From: Clostridia bacterium
Lineage (GTDB): Bacteria; Bacillota; Clostridia; Oscillospirales; Acutalibacteraceae
DNA: 13,134 nucleotides
Assembly: GCA_017614275.1 (NCBI GenBank)
Contig: JAGACE010000036.1
Coordinates: forward strand, 1 to 13,134
Reading direction: 5' to 3'
Part shown: positions 1 to 7,916 of the stretch, piece by piece
How positions within the stretch are numbered: position 1 is the first letter of the stretch
Layout: every line of letters begins with the position of its first letter
The notes under the pieces: generated by a model
Databases searched by the model: none
Seen by the model: only the letters and a program-made list of their open reading frames with translations
Told to the model about the DNA's origin: nothing
Position numbers and translations under genes: made by a program

Positions 1-936
1 ACGAAAGTCCTCTCCGGCATCGGCGGCATCTGTGAATGCGCCACCGATCCGGAGTCCGATACCGTCCTCAACGCCATCGTCGGCATCGCGGGGCTCCTGC
101 CCACCATGGATGCCATCGAGGCGGGGAAGACCATCGCCCTGGCCAACAAAGAGACCCTGGTGACCGGCGGACAGCTGGTGACCGCGGCGGCCAGAAAACA
201 CGGCGTGAAGATCCTGCCGGTGGACAGCGAGCACTCCGCCATCTTCCAGTGCCTGGAGGGCGCCCCGCCGCAGAAGCGGCTGAAGCGCATCCTGCTGACC
301 GCGTCCGGCGGCCCGTTCTTCGGACGGAGCCGGGAGAGCCTGCAGGACGTCACCGTCGAACAGGCGCTGAACCATCCGAACTGGTCCATGGGAGCAAAGA
401 TCACCATCGATTCTGCTACCATGATGAACAAGGGTCTGGAGATCATCGAGGCCTGCTGGCTGTTCGGCGTGCCGGAGGACAAGATCAAAGTCGTGGTCCA
501 TCGCGAGAGCATCCTCCATTCCGCGGTGGAGTTCGACGACAACGCGGTCATCGCGCAGCTGGGGGTCGCGGATATGCGCGTCCCCATCCAGTACGCGCTG
601 ACGTATCCGGACCGGCTCCCGTCGCCCACGGAGGAACTGGACCTGGCCGAGCTCGGCACCCTGACCTTCGCGGACCCGGACATGGAGACCTTCGACTGTC
701 TGGCCATCTGCCGGGAAGCCATCCGCCGCGGCGGGCTCTATCCCACGGCGGCCAACTCCGCCAACGAACAGGCCAACTCCCTGTTCCGCCAGGGCCGCAT
801 CAAATTCCTGGAGATCGGCGAGCTGGTGGGAGAGGCCATGGAGGCCTGTGAAAACAAAGAAGACTTCGTGCTGTCCGACGTGCTGGCAGCCGACCGCATG
901 GCAAGAGACTACGTCATGCAGCATATAGGAGAGTGA
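1..936 (+). CDS. dxr: 1-deoxy-D-xylulose 5-phosphate reductoisomerase, 5'-truncated by the window
   Basis: Dxr converts 1-deoxy-D-xylulose 5-phosphate to 2-C-methyl-D-erythritol 4-phosphate with NADPH and a divalent metal, the committed step of the cytosolic MEP isoprenoid pathway. The reading frame is open from base 1, and 311 codons are present; the family is usually 380-400 residues, so roughly the first 80-90 residues (most of the NADPH-binding fold) lie outside. Family signatures, counted from the first codon here: ALANKETLV, then VDSEH with metal ligands D75 and E77, then NWSMGAKITIDSATMMNKGLE-type block in which N143, K144 and the third metal ligand E147 are intact, then HRESILHSAVEF and QLGVADMRVPIQYAL. 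The all-helical C-terminal domain ends in a typical DRMARDYV segment. The gene sits 10 bases before rseP, and ispG of the same pathway is two genes downstream, so co-transcription is likely. Identification is firm; an internal ATG at 106 is not the real start. Confidence 0.97.
   Translation, partial: TKVLSGIGGICECATDPESDTVLNAIVGIAGLLPTMDAIEAGKTIALANKETLVTGGQLVTAAARKHGVKILPVDSEHSAIFQCLEGAPPQKRLKRILLTASGGPFFGRSRESLQDVTVEQALNHPNWSMGAKITIDSATMMNKGLEIIEACWLFGVPEDKIKVVVHRESILHSAVEFDDNAVIAQLGVADMRVPIQYALTYPDRLPSPTEELDLAELGTLTFADPDMETFDCLAICREAIRRGGLYPTAANSANEQANSLFRQGRIKFLEIGELVGEAMEACENKEDFVLSDVLAADRMARDYVMQHIGE
926..933 (+). promoter_or_regulatory. Ribosome-binding site of rseP
   Basis: The purine run TAGGAGAG overlaps the end of dxr and lies 13 bases before the ATG at 947. 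The spacing is on the long side, but there is no better start nearby and the overlap suggests translation coupled to dxr. Confidence 0.6.
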
Positions 937-946
937 CAACCATTTC

Positions 947-2005
947 ATGATAGCTGTAGTCTGGGCAAAACTCTGGCCGATCCTGGCAGCCATCTTGTTT
1001 TTCGGGCTGCTGATCGCCACCCACGAGGCGGGCCATTTCACCATGGCCAAGCTGTTCAAAGTGCGGGTCAACGAGTTCGCCATCGGCATGGGGCCGACCC
1101 TCTGGAAAACGAAGAAAAAAGAGACCCAGTATTCCCTGCGACTGTTCCCGGTCGGCGGGTATGTCGCCATGGAAGGGGAAGACGGGGACAGCACGGCGGA
1201 CGGCTCGTTCACGACCAAACCGCCGTACCAGAAGGGGATCATCATCCTGGCCGGAGCCGTGGTGAACCTGCTCACGGGACTCCTCCTGATGGCCATCCTG
1301 CTCGGGACCTCGGACCTCATCGGCACGCCCGCCCTGTCCAAGTTCCAGGACGGGGCCGCCAGCAAGAAGCAGGGCCTGCGGGAAGGGGACCGTATCCTGG
1401 CGGTCAACGACCACGTCATCCGGACCGAGTACGACCTGAGCTTCTACATGGCGCAGGACAAGGACGGCGTCATGGACTTCGTGGTGGAGCGGGACGGAGA
1501 GACCGTCCCGGTCAAGCATGTCGCCTTTGACAAAAAAGACGTGGAGGGCACGGAAGTCGTCGTCTACGACTTTGCGATCGTCGGCGTGGAGCCGGGCTTC
1601 AAGAACGTGGTCAAGTACTCCGTGCTGGACTCCCTTTCCATCGTCCGCATCGTCTGGGTCTCCCTGTGGGACCTGGTCACCGGGCAGTTCTCCATGAATG
1701 ACATGGCGGGCCCGGTCGGCACCGTGCAGGCCATCGCGGACACCACATCCGACGCGGCGAAGAGCGGGAACGCGTCCCGCCTGCTGCTCATCATGGCGCT
1801 CATCGCCATCAACGTCGGGGCCTTCAACCTCATCCCGTTCCCGGCCCTCGACGGCGGCCGCTTCGTCTTCATCATGCTGGAGGGCATCCTCCGCCGGCCC
1901 ATCTCCAAAGAGGTGCAGGGCATGGTCAACGCCATCGGCATGGCGATGCTGCTCGGCCTGATGGTCATGGTCACCTTCAGCGACGTATTCAAACTCTTCC
2001 GATGA
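947..2005 (+). CDS. rseP: RIP metalloprotease (site-2 protease family), RseP/RasP type
   Basis: This is a 352-residue zinc intramembrane protease. The family cuts anti-sigma factors within the membrane after a first extracytoplasmic cut, and clears leftover signal peptides. The first membrane helix (about residues 5-25) runs into the zinc motif HEAGH at 26-30. A second helix covers about 98-121. A single PDZ-like domain follows at about 128-200 (GLREGDRILAVNDHVI is typical). A third helix ends in NLIPFPALDGG, where D302 is the third zinc ligand, and a last helix covers about 325-346. Length and layout match Gram-positive RasP (one PDZ) rather than the two-PDZ proteobacterial form. The position between dxr and ispG is the usual clostridial one; the linkage is conserved but its functional reason is not obvious. 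The substrate cannot be read from this sequence. The start was chosen for its fit to the membrane helix and the upstream purine run. Confidence 0.96.
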   Translation: MIAVVWAKLWPILAAILFFGLLIATHEAGHFTMAKLFKVRVNEFAIGMGPTLWKTKKKETQYSLRLFPVGGYVAMEGEDGDSTADGSFTTKPPYQKGIIILAGAVVNLLTGLLLMAILLGTSDLIGTPALSKFQDGAASKKQGLREGDRILAVNDHVIRTEYDLSFYMAQDKDGVMDFVVERDGETVPVKHVAFDKKDVEGTEVVVYDFAIVGVEPGFKNVVKYSVLDSLSIVRIVWVSLWDLVTGQFSMNDMAGPVGTVQAIADTTSDAAKSGNASRLLLIMALIAINVGAFNLIPFPALDGGRFVFIMLEGILRRPISKEVQGMVNAIGMAMLLGLMVMVTFSDVFKLFR

Positions 2006-2006
2006 C

Positions 2007-2012
2007 AAGGAG
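2007..2012 (+). promoter_or_regulatory. Ribosome-binding site deciding the ispG start
   Basis: AAGGAG ends 8 bases before ATG 2021, which is ideal spacing. An in-frame GTG at 2012 overlaps this motif and has no Shine-Dalgarno of its own, so ATG 2021 is preferred. Confidence 0.85.
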
Positions 2013-2020
2013 TGCAAACC

Positions 2021-3070
2021 ATGGATCGCAGGATTTCCAGACAGGTCTTCGTGGGCGATGTGCCCCTGGGCGGAGACGCGCCCATCGTGGTACAGTCCAT
2101 GCTCAACGCCCCGCAGGGGGACATCGAAGCGAACGTGCTCCAGGCGCGGGAACTGTCGGCCGCCGGCTGCCAGCTCATCCGCCTGTCCGTCACGAACATG
2201 GCGGACATCGAGACCGTCAGAGCGCTGAAAGAGAACATCAAAGTGCCCATCATCGCGGACATCCAGATGAACCACCAGCTGGCTCTGGCGTCCGTGGAGG
2301 CGGGCATCGACAAGATCCGCATCAATCCCCGTTACATCGGCGGGGAGGACAAGATCCGCCTGGTGGCGGACGCCTGCAAGGAGAAGGGCATCCCCATCCG
2401 CGTCGGCGTCAATTCCGGCTCCGTGGAAACGGATCTGCTGGAGAAGTACGGCGGGGTCACCCCGGAAGCCATGGCGGAGAGCGCCCTGCGGGGCGTCAAA
2501 TATCTGGAGGACGTCGACTTCCACGACATCGTCATCTCCATCAAGTCCTCGGACATCCGTACGATGATCCGGGCCTACCGCATCGTCGCGGAGCAGTGCG
2601 ACTATCCGCTGCACCTCGGCGTCACGGAGGCGGGGACCGAAAAACTCGGCCGCATCAAATCCGCCATCGGCATCGGCGCCCTGCTGGCCGACGGCATCGG
2701 AGACACCATGCGCGTGTCCCTGACCGACGACCCGGTCCGGGAGATCGACGCGGCCAACGACATCCTGCAGTCCTTAGACCTGCTGCCGGACGCGCCTCAG
2801 CTCGTGGCCTGTCCGACCTGCGGGCGGACCCAGATCGACCTCATCGGCATCGCGAAAGAGGTCGAGGAACGTCTGAAAGACGTCCACAAATCCATCCGTG
2901 TCGCCGTCATGGGCTGCCCGGTCAACGGACCCGGGGAAGCGAAGAATGCGGACATCGGCATCGCCGGCGGCAACGGCGTCGGCCTCGTGTTCGCCAAAGG
3001 CGAGATCATCAAGAAGGTCCCCGAGGAGGAGCTCATCGACGCCCTGATGGAAGAGATCGAGAAACTGTAA
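2021..3070 (+). CDS. ispG: 4-hydroxy-3-methylbut-2-en-1-yl diphosphate synthase (IspG/GcpE)
   Basis: IspG reductively converts 2-C-methyl-D-erythritol 2,4-cyclodiphosphate to HMBPP, the penultimate MEP step, using a 4Fe-4S cluster and reduced flavodoxin or ferredoxin in the cytoplasm. The 349-residue product fits the short bacterial two-domain form. The N-terminal TIM barrel carries VQSMLNAPQGD, RLSVTNMAD, ADIQMNHQLAL and RVGVNSGS. The C-terminal cluster domain carries CPTCGR (C264, C267) and MGCPVNGPGEA (C299, E306), giving the three Cys plus one Glu cluster ligands known for the family. The stop of rseP lies 15 bases upstream and polC starts 19 bases downstream, so it is inside one operon. 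With dxr it makes two MEP enzymes in this operon; the other pathway genes are not in the window. The start is ATG 2021 rather than the in-frame GTG 2012 because of the AAGGAG motif. Confidence 0.97.
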   Translation: MDRRISRQVFVGDVPLGGDAPIVVQSMLNAPQGDIEANVLQARELSAAGCQLIRLSVTNMADIETVRALKENIKVPIIADIQMNHQLALASVEAGIDKIRINPRYIGGEDKIRLVADACKEKGIPIRVGVNSGSVETDLLEKYGGVTPEAMAESALRGVKYLEDVDFHDIVISIKSSDIRTMIRAYRIVAEQCDYPLHLGVTEAGTEKLGRIKSAIGIGALLADGIGDTMRVSLTDDPVREIDAANDILQSLDLLPDAPQLVACPTCGRTQIDLIGIAKEVEERLKDVHKSIRVAVMGCPVNGPGEAKNADIGIAGGNGVGLVFAKGEIIKKVPEEELIDALMEEIEKL

Positions 3071-3073
3071 ACA

Positions 3074-3080
3074 GAGAGGA
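3074..3080 (+). promoter_or_regulatory. Ribosome-binding site for the TTG start of polC
   Basis: GAGAGGA lies 9 bases before TTG 3090. The next in-frame ATG (3123) has no purine-rich motif in front of it, so the TTG is the better start. Confidence 0.7.
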
Positions 3081-3089
3081 CACATCATT

Positions 3090-6000
3090 TTGCCAGAGAG
3101 AAAACGTGTAGCCGAAGTATTCATGCTCCCGGACGACGACCGCTTCCCGGACGCCCTGTTCGAGAGCGTCATCCTGGACCTCAGCGTCAGCAAGGTGGAC
3201 CGGGCCATGCTCCTGCGCCTGCGCGCGGAAGAGGTCCTGTCGGACGACACGGTCCGCGCGTTCGAGGACGTGTTGAAGACCACCCTTCGGCTGAGCGATG
3301 TCAAAGCGATCTTTGAATATCCGGAGGACGCCGCGGAAGCGGTCCCGGAGACCCTGCCGGCGGAACAGCCGGTCATCGACCCGGAACTCCTGCCGGATTG
3401 CCTGAAAGAACTGAAACGGCGCTGCCCCGCCTCCAACGGCTTTCTGAACGACTGCTCATGGGACGTGGACGGCGATACACTCATTTTGAAACTGACCCAC
3501 GGCGGAGCGGATCTCCTGAAAGGCATCTGCGCCGACGTCACGCTGGAGACCATCCTGTCCGAGACCTTCGGGACCCGGACCCGGGTGGAATTCGCGGGGG
3601 TCACCGCCATGGACGCGGAGGACTCCGCCTACCGGGACATGCAGAAGCAGGCCGAACAGGACGCCCGCGACCAGGCCCGCGCGAAAGCGGAGGAGAAGTT
3701 CGAGGAACAGCCCCACAAGGTCGTGGAGGGCATCCCGCTCTACCTGGAGACCGCGAAACTCATCTACGGCAACGCCATCCGGTACATGCCGAAACCCATC
3801 AAGGAGCTGAAACCCGATGACGGCCAGGTCGTCATCTGGGGCGATGTGTTCGACCTGGACATCCTGGACACCCGGGACGGCAAGAACAAGATCTTCAACT
3901 TCGCGATGACTGATTACACCGACTCGTACCCCTGCAAGATCTTCGCGCGGGGCGACGCGGGGAAGGGCCTGACCGAGAACCTGAAGAACGGCATGACGGT
4001 CATGGCCCGCGGCAACATCGTCTTCGATACCTACAAACACGACTACCTGCTGGAGGTCAAGTCCATGGCCTCGGTCCGCAAGATCGAGCGCACGGACAAC
4101 GCCCCGAAAAAGCGCGTCGAACTCCACCTGCACAGCAATATGTCCATGATGGACGCGATGACCGACGCCGGCGAGCTGGTCAGACGCGCCGCCAAATGGG
4201 GCCACCCCGCGGTGGCCATCACGGACCACGGGGTCCTGCAGGGCTATCCCGCGGCCTTCGCCGCGTCCGAGAAGACCGGCATCAAGGTCATCTACGGCGT
4301 CGAATCCTATGTGTACGACGACCTGCGCCCCGACGTCCCCACCGAGTGGCCGGACATCGTCCGGGCCATCCGGGACAAGGATCAGAAGACCTATCACCAG
4401 ATCATCCTCGTCAAGAACAATGTCGGGCTCAAGAACCTCTACGGTCTCGTGTCCCGTTCCCATACCGAGCACTTCTATCGGAAGCCGACCATCCTGAAGT
4501 CGGACCTTGCGGCCCACCGTGAAGGTCTGATCCTCGGCACGGCCTGCCAGGCCGGCGAGCTCTATTCGGCCGTCCTGAACGGCGAGTCCGACGAGCGCAT
4601 CCGGGAGATCGTCAATTTCTATGACTACATGGAGATCCAGCCCAACACGAACAACGCCTTCCTGCTGCGTCCCTACTACAAGAGGGACAAGGTGACGAAG
4701 GAACTGAAGATGATGCCGCCGCGGTTCCGGTCGGAAGAGGAACTCAACGACATCAACCGCCGCATCCTTGCCCTGGCGGACGCCGCGGGCAAGCCGACGG
4801 TCGCCACCTGCGACGTCCACTTCATCGACCCGGAATGCGCCCAGTACCGCGCCATCATCATGGCGGGCCAGGGCTTCCAGGACGCGGACAACCAGTCCGC
4901 GCTGTTCCTGCGGACCACCGAAGAGATGCTGGAAGAGTTCTCTTATCTCGGAGACCGCGCGGAAGAAGTGGTCATCGACAACCCGAACAGGATCGCGGAC
5001 ATGGTCGAGCGCCTCCGCCCGGTCCCGGCCGGCAACTTCCCGCCGAGCATCGACGGGGCAGAGGAAGAGCTGCAGCAGCTCTGCTGGGACAAGGCGAAGG
5101 AACTCTTCGGAGACCCGGTCCCCGAGTACGTGGCGAAGCGCCTCGACAAGGAGCTGACCTCCATCATCTCCAACGGCTTCGCGGTCCTCTACATGATCGC
5201 GCAGAAGCTGGTCAAGGACTCGGAAGACCACGGCTACCACGTCGGGTCCCGGGGCTCGGTCGGCTCCTCGTTCGTCGCCCACGCGGCGGGCATCTCCGAA
5301 GTCAATCCGCTGGCGCCCCACTACCGCTGCACGAACCCGGACTGCAAGCACACCGAGTTCTTCCTGCACGGTGAGGTGGGCTCCGGCTATGACCTGCCCC
5401 CGAAAGACTGCCCGGAGTGCGGCACGCCCATGTGGCGGGACGGGCACGACATCCCCTTCGAGACGTTCCTGGGCTTCAAAGGCGATAAATCGCCCGATAT
5501 CGACCTGAACTTCTCCGGAGAATACCAGGCCAGCGCCCACCGCTACACCATCGAACTGTTCGGCGAGGACCACGTCTTCAAGGCCGGCACCGTCGCCACG
5601 GTGGCCGACAAGACCGCCTACGGCTACGTCATGAAGTATCTGGAAGAGCGGGGCATCCACGCCAAAGACGCGGAGATCAACCGGCTGGTCCGGGGCGTCG
5701 CCGGCGTCAAGCGGACCACCGGGCAGCACCCCGGCGGCATGGTCGTCGTGCCCAACGACTACGACGTCACGGACTTCACAGCGGTGCAGTATCCCTCGGA
5801 CGACGCGGGCAAGGGTATGATGACCACGCACTTCGACTTCCACTTCCTGCACGACACCATCCTGAAACTCGACAACCTCGGCCATGATGTGCCGACGATG
5901 TACAAATACCTCGAAGACATGACCGGCATCCCCGTCATGGATGTCGACATCTGCGACCCGAAGATCTACGAGCTGTTCCTGAGCCCGGCGCCCCTCGGCG

Positions 6001-6935
6001 TCACCGAAGAGGACATCAGTTTCCCGATCGGCACGCTCTCCATCCCGGAGATGGGCACGGACTTCGTCAAGGGCATGCTCGTGGAATGCAAGCCGAAGAA
6101 CTTCTCCGACCTGCTGCAGATTTCCGGCCTGTCCCACGGCACGGACGTGTGGCTCGGCAACGCCCAGGAACTCATCCACAACGGCGTCTGCTCCATCTCC
6201 GAAGTCATCGGGACCCGGGACAACATCATGGTCCGGCTCATGCAGTACGGCCTGGAACCGGACATGGCGTTCAAGATCATGGAGATCGTCCGGAAAGGCA
6301 AGGCCTCGAAACTCCTGACGGAGGAACACCTGGCCGCCATGCGCGAGCACGATGTGCCGGAGTGGTACATCGACTCCTGCTACAAGATCAAATACATGTT
6401 CCCGAAGGCCCACGCGGCCGCCTATGTCAGCGCGGCTCTGCGCCTCGCCTGGTACAAGATCTACAAGCCGCTGGAGTACTACGCGACCTACCTGACCGTC
6501 CGCGGCGACGACCTGGACGCGGTCGCCATCCTCTCCGGCAAAGGCTATGTCAAAGGCCGCATGAAGGAGATCGAGATCAAGGGCCGGGACGCCTCGGCCA
6601 CCGAGAAGAGCGAATACACCGGCCTCCAGGTGGTCCTGGAGATGCTGGCCCGGGGCATCGAATTCCTGCCCATCGACCTCTACCAATCGCAGGCCACGGT
6701 ATACGCGATCGAAGACGGAAAGATCCGCCTCGCGTTCTCGTCCATCAAAGGACTCGGCGCTGCCGCGGCCAAAGCGCTGGAGGCGGCGAAAGACGACGGG
6801 AAGGGACCGTTCCTGTCCCAGGAGGACCTCGGCATCCGTGCCGGCGTGTCGTCCGCCGTCCTGACCGCCCTGCGGGATCTCGGCGCCCTGGAAGGGCTGC
6901 CGGAGTCCAGCCAGATCAGCCTGTTCGGCATGTAA
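3090..6935 (+). CDS. polC: DNA polymerase III alpha subunit, PolC type, lacking the embedded DEDD exonuclease domain
   Basis: This is the replicative DNA polymerase of low-GC-type Gram-positives. Domains in order: N-terminal tau-contact region (about 1-200), OB fold (about 230-335), PHP domain beginning at HLHS (346-349), a Zn-binding segment (C747, C752, C774, C777), the palm with DIDLNF (catalytic D803 and D805) and probable third Asp D928 in KLDNLGHD, and fingers with RTTGQHPGG and YIDSCYKIKYMFPKAHAAAY. It ends in the clamp-binding-like QISLF. It is 1281 residues against about 1430-1470 for usual PolC. The missing part is precise: after GVESYVYDD (403-411), where the DxET-type 3'-5' exonuclease is normally inserted, the chain reaches TYHQIIL (434-440) after about 22 residues and resumes the family sequence. 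No DxE exonuclease motif occurs elsewhere. Nine candidate PHP metal ligands are present: H346, H348, D355, H380, E405, H436, C486, D575, H577. The frame is unbroken, so this looks like a clean domain absence rather than decay. The TTG start is supported by GAGAGGA. Confidence 0.97.
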   Translation: MPERKRVAEVFMLPDDDRFPDALFESVILDLSVSKVDRAMLLRLRAEEVLSDDTVRAFEDVLKTTLRLSDVKAIFEYPEDAAEAVPETLPAEQPVIDPELLPDCLKELKRRCPASNGFLNDCSWDVDGDTLILKLTHGGADLLKGICADVTLETILSETFGTRTRVEFAGVTAMDAEDSAYRDMQKQAEQDARDQARAKAEEKFEEQPHKVVEGIPLYLETAKLIYGNAIRYMPKPIKELKPDDGQVVIWGDVFDLDILDTRDGKNKIFNFAMTDYTDSYPCKIFARGDAGKGLTENLKNGMTVMARGNIVFDTYKHDYLLEVKSMASVRKIERTDNAPKKRVELHLHSNMSMMDAMTDAGELVRRAAKWGHPAVAITDHGVLQGYPAAFAASEKTGIKVIYGVESYVYDDLRPDVPTEWPDIVRAIRDKDQKTYHQIILVKNNVGLKNLYGLVSRSHTEHFYRKPTILKSDLAAHREGLILGTACQAGELYSAVLNGESDERIREIVNFYDYMEIQPNTNNAFLLRPYYKRDKVTKELKMMPPRFRSEEELNDINRRILALADAAGKPTVATCDVHFIDPECAQYRAIIMAGQGFQDADNQSALFLRTTEEMLEEFSYLGDRAEEVVIDNPNRIADMVERLRPVPAGNFPPSIDGAEEELQQLCWDKAKELFGDPVPEYVAKRLDKELTSIISNGFAVLYMIAQKLVKDSEDHGYHVGSRGSVGSSFVAHAAGISEVNPLAPHYRCTNPDCKHTEFFLHGEVGSGYDLPPKDCPECGTPMWRDGHDIPFETFLGFKGDKSPDIDLNFSGEYQASAHRYTIELFGEDHVFKAGTVATVADKTAYGYVMKYLEERGIHAKDAEINRLVRGVAGVKRTTGQHPGGMVVVPNDYDVTDFTAVQYPSDDAGKGMMTTHFDFHFLHDTILKLDNLGHDVPTMYKYLEDMTGIPVMDVDICDPKIYELFLSPAPLGVTEEDISFPIGTLSIPEMGTDFVKGMLVECKPKNFSDLLQISGLSHGTDVWLGNAQELIHNGVCSISEVIGTRDNIMVRLMQYGLEPDMAFKIMEIVRKGKASKLLTEEHLAAMREHDVPEWYIDSCYKIKYMFPKAHAAAYVSAALRLAWYKIYKPLEYYATYLTVRGDDLDAVAILSGKGYVKGRMKEIEIKGRDASATEKSEYTGLQVVLEMLARGIEFLPIDLYQSQATVYAIEDGKIRLAFSSIKGLGAAAAKALEAAKDDGKGPFLSQEDLGIRAGVSSAVLTALRDLGALEGLPESSQISLFGM

Positions 6936-6936
6936 T

Positions 6937-6943
6937 AGGAGGA
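6937..6943 (+). promoter_or_regulatory. Ribosome-binding site of the membrane-anchored protein gene
   Basis: AGGAGGA starts one base after the polC stop and ends 5 bases before ATG 6949. It is a strong but closely spaced Shine-Dalgarno. Confidence 0.75.
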
Positions 6944-6948
6944 GCCAT

Positions 6949-7911
6949 ATGAAACAAGCAATCAAACTGATCCTTATGGTCATGCTGTTCTCCGCCGTCA
7001 TCGTCGGAGCCATCTTCGGCTACCGCTGGTTTGCCGAGCGGCAGACAGCCGCCGCTCCGCTGGTGACCGACACCGCGAACTACCTGACCACGTCTCCCGC
7101 CGCGCCCGGCCAGGAGATGGTCGACGAGAACGACGACCTCGCCTCCGACGGCAACATCGAGCCCACGACGGTCTGGCCCTTCTCGGACCGCAAGTCCGAG
7201 TCGAAGTTCGAGGCGAAGGAGACCGTCGGCTACACGACGCCCACCAAGAAAGCGTCCAAACAGAAGACGACAGCTGCCGAAAAGACGAAGCAGACCGACA
7301 AGACGAAGAAGAGCGACAAAGAGACGAGCGAGGAGACCACGAAGCAGTCCTCCTCATCCTCCGGCACGCCCAAAGCCCTGCTGGAAAAGATCCGCTCCAC
7401 CGCTTCGAGCACCAAAAACGGTCATCCCGTGAAGGTCGACTCCAACGGCATCTCCATCGAGTACAAGAAGTTCGCCGTGGCGGACCTCAACGGGGACGGC
7501 AAAGACGAAGTGTTCCTGTATGCCGAGAGCAACAAGGGAGAGGACTTCTACGGCTACTCCTACATCGTCTACTCCTCCGACCTGAAGGACGTCCGGACCA
7601 CCATGGTCATCGACGAGTTCAAGAACGTGAAGTTCTACAAGAGCGGCGTCTATGAGATCACCGAGGGCAAGTTCGGCTTCACCTCCGACGCGATCGCTCA
7701 GTCCTTCGGCGTCAAGAACGACAACTCCATCCTGGGGTACGACACCACCGCCACCCCGTATCTGAGATATACGACCAACGGTCCGTACATCGCCGAACCC
7801 ACCGAGGTCAGCGCGGCGGACTACAAGGCCGCCGTCAAGAAACTGAAGGCCGGCGGGAAAGTGAAGGTCAACGTCCAAGACTTCACGGCCGCCAACGTCG
7901 AGAAACTGTAA
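6949..7911 (+). CDS. Membrane-anchored extracytoplasmic protein of unknown function with Lys/Thr-rich linker and DxNxDG motif
   Basis: I do not recognise the family. The 320-residue product has one N-terminal membrane segment (about 5-25) preceded by K2 and K6, with no lipobox Cys, so it is probably an uncleaved anchor with the rest outside the cell. Residues 30-95 are mixed and Asp/Glu/Thr-rich. Residues 96-140 are a low-complexity linker rich in Lys, Thr, Ser and Glu that ends in a run of five serines. Residues 141-320 look folded and include FAVADLNGDGKDEVFLY; its D179, N181, D183 and E187 resemble the calcium loop of FG-GAP/VCBS or dockerin-like repeats, and only one copy is seen. The gene follows polC by 13 bases with a strong ribosome-binding site and precedes glgB by 5 bases, so it belongs to the same transcript. 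The linker resembles a wall-spanning spacer. Function is open, and calcium binding is inference from one motif. Confidence 0.85.
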   Translation: MKQAIKLILMVMLFSAVIVGAIFGYRWFAERQTAAAPLVTDTANYLTTSPAAPGQEMVDENDDLASDGNIEPTTVWPFSDRKSESKFEAKETVGYTTPTKKASKQKTTAAEKTKQTDKTKKSDKETSEETTKQSSSSSGTPKALLEKIRSTASSTKNGHPVKVDSNGISIEYKKFAVADLNGDGKDEVFLYAESNKGEDFYGYSYIVYSSDLKDVRTTMVIDEFKNVKFYKSGVYEITEGKFGFTSDAIAQSFGVKNDNSILGYDTTATPYLRYTTNGPYIAEPTEVSAADYKAAVKKLKAGGKVKVNVQDFTAANVEKL

Positions 7912-7916
7912 TTCAA

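Noticed and set aside
2012..2014. GTG start giving a longer IspG
   Set aside because: It overlaps the AAGGAG motif that is ideally placed for ATG 2021.
3456..7013. A 1185-codon open frame on the - strand opposite polC, with similar long antisense frames at 914-2614, 7821-9800 and 11264-12889
   Set aside because: They mirror the real genes. Strong C/G preference at third codon positions removes reverse-strand stops, the translations are Arg/Val/Asp-rich without family motifs, and no ribosome-binding sites fit.
3056..7911. Identical GAGAAACTGTAA endings of ispG and the 6949 gene
   Set aside because: Twelve bases ending two genes with common codons (EKL-stop) are probably coincidence; the flanking sequence does not match.
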